The notes beneath the pieces were generated by a model. It was not told where the DNA came from, searched no databases, and was given only the letters and a program-made list of their open reading frames with translations. The position numbers and the translations under genes were made by a program. Shown one piece after another: positions 57,997 to 64,000 of a stretch of 64,000 nucleotides of DNA (positions are counted from its first letter, which is position 1; every line of letters begins with the position of its first letter). The DNA comes from Balneolaceae bacterium (lineage in GTDB: Bacteria; Bacteroidota; Rhodothermia; Balneolales; Balneolaceae), in assembly GCA_020832285.1 (NCBI GenBank), contig JAFIFB010000056.1, positions 54,361 to 118,360 of the forward strand, read 5' to 3'.

Positions 57997-60408
57997 TTAC
58001 GCTTTTTCCTGGTATTCTTCATATGCGTCGTAACTATCGTAAGTATAATCGTTGTAGTAATAATCGGCACTTTTCTTATGATGATAGCAGGTTATTAATG
58101 AGCCGATAACATTCGCGTTTATTCTTTTCAAATTTTCAATCGTATGAAAAAGCTCATTCATTTCAGTATATTCAAATCGGGTAACAAGTACGACACCGTC
58201 TGCAATTTTCATCATTGAAGCAGCATCGGTTATTACACCATAAGGTGGAGTATCCAGAATTATATGATCATACTTTTCTTTTACTCTGCTGATTAAATCT
58301 TTCATCTTTTTACTTTGTAATACAGCAGATGGATTTCCAATACTTCTCCCGGAAGTAATTAGGTGAACACCCGGAGCAACTGTTGGCTTTATGGCGATTG
58401 AAAGAGGCCTGTCATCATAGAAAAGCTCTACCAATCCCGGTTCCCGAGCTTCACCTAACATTTTGTGCAGAGTTGGCCTTCTGAGATCAGTGTCAATTAT
58501 AAGCACTTTTTTGCCGGATTCTGCGAGAGTTACCGCGAGGTTAATTGAAACAGTTGATTTACCCTCTCCTTTTTTCGGGCTAGTTACAACTATTGTTTTA
58601 AAATCCAGATCCGGATCAGAATAGATGATATTATTGTGAAGCCGCCGATATGCTTCAGCAACTGGAGAAATTGTATCCACCAAAACCGTCAATGAGGTCA
58701 TGATTTTACGGCCATCAATCTCAACAAACTTATTTCCATTAAACTTTTTCTTAATCTGTTCGGTTTTGTCCGGGATCAACGCCATTACAGGGTAGCCGGT
58801 GTGTGCCAATTTTTGGGCTCCATCTATCCTTCGATTCATAACCTCCTTACCAAACACAAAACCAACACTCAATGCACCGCCAAGCATAAATCCAATGAGT
58901 ATCATCATCGTTCTATTAGGTCCGGATGGTACACCAGGAACGGGGGCCATATCTAATAATCTTCCTGATCCATATTGAGTCTGTTCCCACAACTGAGTTT
59001 GTGTAAACTGTTCAGAAATGACACCAAAAAGTTGTTCATTTACTTTTGCATCTCGCTGTAATCTTGCCAGTTCAATCATATTATCGGGTAAATTATCGAG
59101 AAACTGGTTCTCTCTGGCGATTCTGCTATCAAGTACTTCTTCCTGAGCATCCATTTGAGACTCTTCAATCCGTAGCTCAATCAGATTACTTCGTAGTTGA
59201 ATAATACGGCCGGTGATACCACCATCTCCCTGATTTAAAAATCCTACATACTGGTCAGAATCTTCACCTATCAGGTCTGCAGCCATACGATTAATCTCTC
59301 TTTTCAGGGTCTCAATTTCTTCTTCAATCTGTACAAATTGAGGTTCATCCTGAGGATTGTTTCTAAGTGATGGATTTCTCTGTAAAAATAAAAGACGCTC
59401 AGCTTCCCGCTCTGCAAGCCTGTATTGTGCACGTTCCATCGTAGAGCTGATATTATCAGCAAATTGTTCAGCTAAACCTGGCCGAATCTGTTCAAGCTGA
59501 TCTTCATATGCCTGAATGGATGAATTTACTGCTACTCTCTGCACCTGAACCTGCTGTAGTTGAGACTCCAATTCTGCAAGCCGGCTGATTGCAGCTTCGG
59601 TCTGTCCGTCAACCTGAACAATACTGGTTCGGCTCATATAGTCTCTGAGAGCTTCTTCTGAAGCCGTAAGATTACGGCTTGCTTCTTCTTTTTCATCTTC
59701 AAGAAATCGCAGTGCTTCAGTAGCTGCAGTGCGTTTTTGTCTTGCAGAAACCTCCGTATAAGTTTCCATCGTGATATTTACAAGTTCACTGGCTTCCTGA
59801 GGAGAACGACTATTATAACTGATTCTCAAAATATCAGTCTCGTTATCAATTCTGTTAACCTGCATAGAATTTCGTATTCTTGAAGCTACAGCACCACGAC
59901 TCACCATCGTTGAATCTTCAGGATATTCGAAATATAAAATGGGGAATCGCAAGCCGTTATCCATAACTTCTTTTTGGATGATCTTATCGGCAATTTCTTC
60001 TGCAATCATACGGGATTTGAATACCTCAATTTCATTTACAAGCCGGCTTCCCGCTCCAACTCCGAAAGAAGATGTAAGCATACTGGAAAGATCAGAACCT
60101 GCCCATGTATATCTATTCCTCTCTTCCTGAATTAAAATAGTGCCTGAACTTTGGTATTCGGATGGTAAAGAATAGGCGTAAAAACCTGCACCAAGAGTAC
60201 AAATCAGTGTGATAACCAGTGCCCACCATTTATATCGAAGAACAATATTGAACAGATACTTGAGGTCCAGCTCATCACTTTGTCCCCGATGTACGTCTTT
60301 TACGATTTCTCCCTGATAGTATTCACCATTATAACTTTTCTTTCCATAACCGTTAGAAGAATTATTGGCGTTTGAAGCAAAAGGGTTATTGCTGGAATCG
60401 TTACTCAT
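57997..60408 (-). CDS. Wzc-like polysaccharide co-polymerase tyrosine kinase
   Basis: An 803-residue inner-membrane protein combining a Wzz chain-length domain and a BY-kinase. One helix near residue 75 (WWALVITLICTLGAGFYAYS), a long periplasmic coiled-coil region, a second helix near 500 (GFMLGGALSVGFVFGKE), then the cytoplasmic kinase with Walker A VVTSPKKGEGKSTVSINLAV near 610, IDTDLRRP (Walker A') and ILDTPPYG (Walker B). The C-terminal tail has a tyrosine cluster (YYYNDYTYDSYDAY) for autophosphorylation. It controls length and export of a surface polysaccharide. Confidence 0.93.
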   Translation of the reverse strand: MSNDSSNNPFASNANNSSNGYGKKSYNGEYYQGEIVKDVHRGQSDELDLKYLFNIVLRYKWWALVITLICTLGAGFYAYSLPSEYQSSGTILIQEERNRYTWAGSDLSSMLTSSFGVGAGSRLVNEIEVFKSRMIAEEIADKIIQKEVMDNGLRFPILYFEYPEDSTMVSRGAVASRIRNSMQVNRIDNETDILRISYNSRSPQEASELVNITMETYTEVSARQKRTAATEALRFLEDEKEEASRNLTASEEALRDYMSRTSIVQVDGQTEAAISRLAELESQLQQVQVQRVAVNSSIQAYEDQLEQIRPGLAEQFADNISSTMERAQYRLAEREAERLLFLQRNPSLRNNPQDEPQFVQIEEEIETLKREINRMAADLIGEDSDQYVGFLNQGDGGITGRIIQLRSNLIELRIEESQMDAQEEVLDSRIARENQFLDNLPDNMIELARLQRDAKVNEQLFGVISEQFTQTQLWEQTQYGSGRLLDMAPVPGVPSGPNRTMMILIGFMLGGALSVGFVFGKEVMNRRIDGAQKLAHTGYPVMALIPDKTEQIKKKFNGNKFVEIDGRKIMTSLTVLVDTISPVAEAYRRLHNNIIYSDPDLDFKTIVVTSPKKGEGKSTVSINLAVTLAESGKKVLIIDTDLRRPTLHKMLGEAREPGLVELFYDDRPLSIAIKPTVAPGVHLITSGRSIGNPSAVLQSKKMKDLISRVKEKYDHIILDTPPYGVITDAASMMKIADGVVLVTRFEYTEMNELFHTIENLKRINANVIGSLITCYHHKKSADYYYNDYTYDSYDAYEEYQEKA

Positions 60409-60599
60409 CTGATGTTTATTTTAAACTCTTCATTTTTTATAAATAATCAAATAATTAAAATTATTTGACTTAGAAAAGGGGTCGAAGTTAGCTAAATTTT
60501 AGCCTTATTTTTAATTTCTATATGTGAACATATTTTGCCTATTTAAGTAAAAAGATATATTGAATAAAAGCAAATAAATATTAATTTTTTTTAATAATC

Positions 60600-62426
60600 T
60601 TAAGGCAAATGTTCGTCAACAAGGCTCATTTCCCTGAATTCCCTGTTTTTATTTAATAAATCTGAATATGTTCCGGCTCCAATAATTTCAGATTGTTTCA
60701 TCATATATATTGTATCGCAATTTTTCACAGTTGTAAGTCGGTGCGCAATCATTATAATGGTTTTTTCACCTTTAAGTTTTTCGATTGCTTTAATTACATT
60801 TCTCTCAGTTATGTTGTCTAGTGCAGATGTTGCTTCATCCATTATCAGCAACTGTGGATTATTATAGAGTGCTCTTGCAATTCCAATTCTCTGGCGCTGA
60901 CCACCCGAGAGCCGGATGCCACGCTCACCCACAATCGTTTCTTCCCTGAGCTCCAGTGAATTTATGAGTTCCCTGAGCTGAGCAGCATCAATTGCTGTTG
61001 CCAGCTGATTTTCATCAATTTCATCATCTTCAAGGCCAAAGCAGATATTTTTGCGGATAGTATCATCGAGGAGATAAATATGCTGGGGAATATATCCGAT
61101 ATTTTTTTGCCAGTTATTCAGGTTTTTAAAAATATTTTTCCCATCTGAAAATACACCACCACTATCGGGTTCAAGAAGTCCCAAAATCAGATCTGCTATG
61201 GTAGTTTTACCTGAACCTGACGGACCGACAAATGCAACCGCACTATTCTTTGGAATTCGCAATGAAACATTTTCCACGGCCGGAATTTCTGAGTCTGGAT
61301 AGGTAAAGCTTAGATTTTTAAGTTCGATATCTCTTTCAATTACAAAAGATTTCTTGTTTTTACTTAATGAAACTCCAGTAGATTGTGAATCTTTATAAAA
61401 TTTTCGGCTTTCAAGTTTTATCAGGTCATTATAAATCGTATTTATGGAATGCAGGTGGTAACGGAAGTGGTTCACCTGCTCCATTATCGTATTAATAGAT
61501 GGTTTTAGCTTTATAACTGCGGCACCGAAAAGTGCTATAATCGGCACAATTGATGTAACTTCGCGTTCTTGTAAAACCATCACGACTGCGATGAAAAGCA
61601 CACCACTTAGTGCCAGCATCTCAACGATTTGCCTCGGCACAGATCTGAGAATTTTACTCCATAAATCGTAAAAACGAATTTTATCAGCGTGATGATTGAA
61701 CTCTCGTAAAAAAAAATTTTCTCTTTTTAGTACTTTTGCATCTTTAAAACCACCCAGTCCCTCAAGCAGCGATTTCATCATAAAATTACGGTGGCTTAAT
61801 GCCTCATTACCATAACGCAGAATACTCTTTTTCGTAAGCTCCAAAAAGAGGATAGAAAATCCGCCAAAAAGCAGAATACCTACACCGGCAATGAATGGTT
61901 CCGTATAAATTAATGCCGAAACAATTAGTAGTGTCATGAGACTGTGGAGGGTAATTGTCATAATTGGTTTAAGAGCACCGTCGAGTATACTGCCAGCCTC
62001 ATTACTTATGTTTCGTACCAATTCAGAAGAGTTCCGCCCTAAAAAAAACATATATGGTGAATGCATATATGCTTTGAAAAGCCTGTTTTTAAGAAACAGT
62101 TTCCTGTTTAACATAAACTTTTCATTTGTATAGTCATAAAATAACATGAACAGGTTTTTAACAAGGAAGATCAAAAACAAAGCAATTGAACCAAAAAGTG
62201 CCAATTCCGCCTGAGTTGTAATATTCAGTGAGACAAGAATATCACCCAAGACTGGCAGGTTAAGTACCTGATCGGCATCAAGGACTGCAATTACAAAGAT
62301 CGGAACCATGCCAACACCCAAAAGTGCCAAAACAGAGGCTACAACCATCATCAAAAACAGAATAGCAATTTTATAGTAATCTCCGTCTGGTAAGAGATCA
62401 AATATTTTTTTAAATGATTCTTTCAT
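60600..62426 (-). CDS. ABC transporter, flippase-like (PglK/MsbA type)
   Basis: A 608-residue half-transporter with fused membrane and nucleotide-binding domains. Six helices fill residues ~15-310. The NBD has Walker A FVGPSGSGKTTIADL near 402, the signature [18 protein letters not shown] near 510 and Walker B LLIMDEATSALDN near 535. Proteins of this plan next to polysaccharide genes flip lipid-linked glycans; lipid A export (MsbA) is the other option. It stands between the kinase gene and gmd. Confidence 0.88.
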   Translation of the reverse strand: MKESFKKIFDLLPDGDYYKIAILFLMMVVASVLALLGVGMVPIFVIAVLDADQVLNLPVLGDILVSLNITTQAELALFGSIALFLIFLVKNLFMLFYDYTNEKFMLNRKLFLKNRLFKAYMHSPYMFFLGRNSSELVRNISNEAGSILDGALKPIMTITLHSLMTLLIVSALIYTEPFIAGVGILLFGGFSILFLELTKKSILRYGNEALSHRNFMMKSLLEGLGGFKDAKVLKRENFFLREFNHHADKIRFYDLWSKILRSVPRQIVEMLALSGVLFIAVVMVLQEREVTSIVPIIALFGAAVIKLKPSINTIMEQVNHFRYHLHSINTIYNDLIKLESRKFYKDSQSTGVSLSKNKKSFVIERDIELKNLSFTYPDSEIPAVENVSLRIPKNSAVAFVGPSGSGKTTIADLILGLLEPDSGGVFSDGKNIFKNLNNWQKNIGYIPQHIYLLDDTIRKNICFGLEDDEIDENQLATAIDAAQLRELINSLELREETIVGERGIRLSGGQRQRIGIARALYNNPQLLIMDEATSALDNITERNVIKAIEKLKGEKTIIMIAHRLTTVKNCDTIYMMKQSEIIGAGTYSDLLNKNREFREMSLVDEHLP

Positions 62427-62480
62427 GGTTTCGATGACGGTTAAAGATAAGTGCGTTACTTCTGCAATATCTTAGAATAA

Positions 62481-63623
62481 TCAAGATTCTGCCTGTCTTA
62501 AAATTTTATATCCGTTTTTTACTAATGTTTTTTCTTTTTTAAAAAGCTCAATATCTGCCTGCACCATGTCGTCAATCAGACTTTCCAGATTGTGAGAAGG
62601 CTTCCAGCCAAGTTTTTTCTTAGCTTTTTCGGCATCACCTATTAATAAATCTACTTCTGTAGGCCGGAAATATCTTGGGTCTACTCTAATAACTACATCT
62701 CCTACTTTTTTAGAAAAGCCATTTTCCAGGGAAGCGTATCCGTTTTTATCAATTTTTTTGATAATACCAACTTCTTCGTTGTTTTTTCCTTCAAACCTGA
62801 GAGAAATACCAACTCTATTAAATGAATGGCGAATAAAATCCCTAACAGTTGTAGTCTTCCCGGTTGCTATCACAAAATCTTCTGGTTCTTCCTGCTGAAG
62901 CATAAGCCACATTGCTTCCACATAATCTTTTGCATGGCCCCAATCGCGTCTGGAGTCCATATTACCTATGTGAAGCTCATCTTGTAAACCAAGAGCTATT
63001 TTTGCCGCAGCTCGTGTTATTTTTCTGGTTACAAATGTTTCACCTCTTCTTGGCGATTCATGATTAAACAAAATGCCGTTACAAGCAAACATGTTATAGG
63101 CTTCTCTGTAATTTACCGTAATCCAATAAGCATAGATCTTAGCCACTGCATAGGGTGAGCGCGGATAAAACGGAGTTTTTTCGGACTGAGGCACTTCCTG
63201 GATAAGCCCGTAGAGTTCTGATGTAGAAGCCTGATAAATTTTTGTGGTCTTTTCCATTCCAAGTAAACGTACGGCTTCGAGGATACGCAATGTGCCAAGC
63301 CCATCGGCATTAGCTGTATATTCCGGGGTTTCAAAGCTAACCTTTACATGGCTCATAGCGGCAAGGTTATAAATTTCGTCAGGCTTCGTATCCTGTATGA
63401 TTCGGGTAATATTCATCGAATCAGTCATATCTCCATAGTGCAGAATCAAATTTCTATTTTCAGTGTGGGGGTCTTCGTAAATATGGTCGATACGATCTGT
63501 ATTAAATAAACTGGCTCTCCTCTTAATACCGTGAACGGTATACCCTTTTTCAAGTAATAATTCTGCGAGATATGAGCCATCCTGGCCTGTGATTCCTGTA
63601 ATAAGAGCGGTTTTGTTACTCAT
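62481..63623 (-). CDS. gmd: GDP-mannose 4,6-dehydratase
   Basis: Converts GDP-mannose to GDP-4-keto-6-deoxymannose, the first step to GDP-fucose, GDP-rhamnose or GDP-perosamine. The short-chain fold begins [40 protein letters not shown] then [12 protein letters not shown] contains the YxxxK pair near residue 158; [19 protein letters not shown] is a family hallmark near 185. Length (380) is normal. It follows the flippase-like gene in the same run and should supply a deoxysugar for the polysaccharide. Confidence 0.94.
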   Translation of the reverse strand: MSNKTALITGITGQDGSYLAELLLEKGYTVHGIKRRASLFNTDRIDHIYEDPHTENRNLILHYGDMTDSMNITRIIQDTKPDEIYNLAAMSHVKVSFETPEYTANADGLGTLRILEAVRLLGMEKTTKIYQASTSELYGLIQEVPQSEKTPFYPRSPYAVAKIYAYWITVNYREAYNMFACNGILFNHESPRRGETFVTRKITRAAAKIALGLQDELHIGNMDSRRDWGHAKDYVEAMWLMLQQEEPEDFVIATGKTTTVRDFIRHSFNRVGISLRFEGKNNEEVGIIKKIDKNGYASLENGFSKKVGDVVIRVDPRYFRPTEVDLLIGDAEKAKKKLGWKPSHNLESLIDDMVQADIELFKKEKTLVKNGYKILRQAES

Positions 63624-63864
63624 GAAGCTGATCTTGATATTTATAAAAGGTGAAAATGAACCTTACAGCGAGATTAGTAAATTCAAACGGAAAAAAAATC
63701 AGAGTTAATAAAGTCTATCGAGAACCTTTAAACAGTTAAATTACAGATTGTTGCTCTTTTAAAAAAAAGTATTAATTATTTATCTCTCAAACAGTTTTTA
63801 TCTTTTTTCCTCTTAATAAAAATATAAAACCACTTACCTGTTTTTCTATAATAATTAATAGGTT
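63624..63864. other. AT-rich intergenic region before the insertion sequence
   Basis: About 240 bp of very AT-rich sequence with poly-A and poly-T tracts between gmd and the transposase gene. No gene or clear hairpin is visible. It should hold the promoter of the polysaccharide operon. The left end of the insertion sequence lies at its right edge, near GGTTCTACTGGAAACC at 63861. Confidence 0.5.
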
Positions 63865-64000
63865 CTACTGGAAACCTTGTGGGTAGAGGTCTAACTTGCC
63901 AAAGTAAAACAAGATGGCTGTGCGGAAATTATCATAATTTCGATAGCCTTTTGAAATGGACTTTACCTGCTGAATTTTGGAGTTCACCTGTTCGGCTCTG
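63865..64000 (-). CDS. Transposase C-terminus (probable ISL3 family), cut by window end
   Basis: The last 44 codons of a minus-strand gene. They read AEQVNSKIQQVKSISKGYRN then YDNFRTAILFYFGKLDLYP, close to the C-terminal signature of ISL3-type transposases (N-x-K-I-Q-x-x-K, GYRN-x-x-NF). The rest lies beyond base 64000. The sequence GGTTCTACTGGAAACC right at the stop codon could be the insertion sequence end. It lies beside the polysaccharide operon. Confidence 0.75.
   Translation of the reverse strand, partial: RAEQVNSKIQQVKSISKGYRNYDNFRTAILFYFGKLDLYPQGFQ

Overview
The window looks like chromosome from a Gram-negative member of the Bacteroidota/Balneolota group. Evidence: many outer-membrane-type lipoproteins with SIL/SC lipoboxes, a bacillithiol deacetylase (BshB1), TolC-dependent export, few strong Shine-Dalgarno sites, AT-rich intergenic DNA, and protein families typical of these phyla (LuxC/LuxE pair, four-helix-bundle S23-like protein, BT4734-like primase domain). 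This is inferred from gene content; no marker gene such as 16S rRNA is present.

Positions 1-35,690 are mostly housekeeping genes on the minus strand: an ECF sigma factor with a small possible anti-sigma protein, holA, a ThuA lipoprotein, a LuxE/LuxC acyl reductase pair, purD, tpiA, gatB, an agmatine deiminase, leuS, an iron-type ABC binding lipoprotein behind a Fur/Irr-like palindrome, a saccharopine-reductase-like protein, suhB, ispG, two adjacent rhomboid proteases, a CrtI-type desaturase, and a MacAB-TolC-like exporter. The exporter's two permease genes are separated from its TolC/MacA/ATPase genes by a BsuPI lipoprotein and a YqjD/YqjE/YqjK-like trio. bshB1 and tadA are on the plus strand.

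Positions 35,694-49,869 hold the most notable feature, an integrated element of about 14.1 kb. It is bounded by a perfect 47-bp direct repeat of the 3' part of tRNA-Gly(GCC). The intact tRNA is at the right end and the partial copy lies beside the integrase at the left end. Both ends also carry paired 11-bp-spaced CCTTGTAAC repeats that look like integrase arm sites. The element encodes a tyrosine integrase, an AlpA-like regulator, a RepA-like ATPase, an iteron-like repeat cluster, a BT4734-like primase, a P27-family small terminase, a ClpP-like head protease, an HExxH protein, a tape measure protein, small unknown genes, an RHH protein and a RelE-type toxin-antitoxin pair. No large terminase, portal, major capsid or other recognisable tail gene is present, yet the genes are tightly packed, co-directional and intact. 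I interpret it as a helper-dependent phage satellite of an apparently undescribed kind; a compacted prophage remnant is the alternative.

Positions 49,870-64,000 return to chromosome: a cupin and RuBisCO-like protein pair (possibly a methylthio-sugar salvage step), purA with a terminator-like hairpin directly before its start, a STAS protein, secF and secD, a secreted unknown, and a polysaccharide locus (SLBB protein, Wzc-like tyrosine kinase, ABC flippase-like exporter, gmd). The window ends inside the 3' end of a probable ISL3-type transposase gene.
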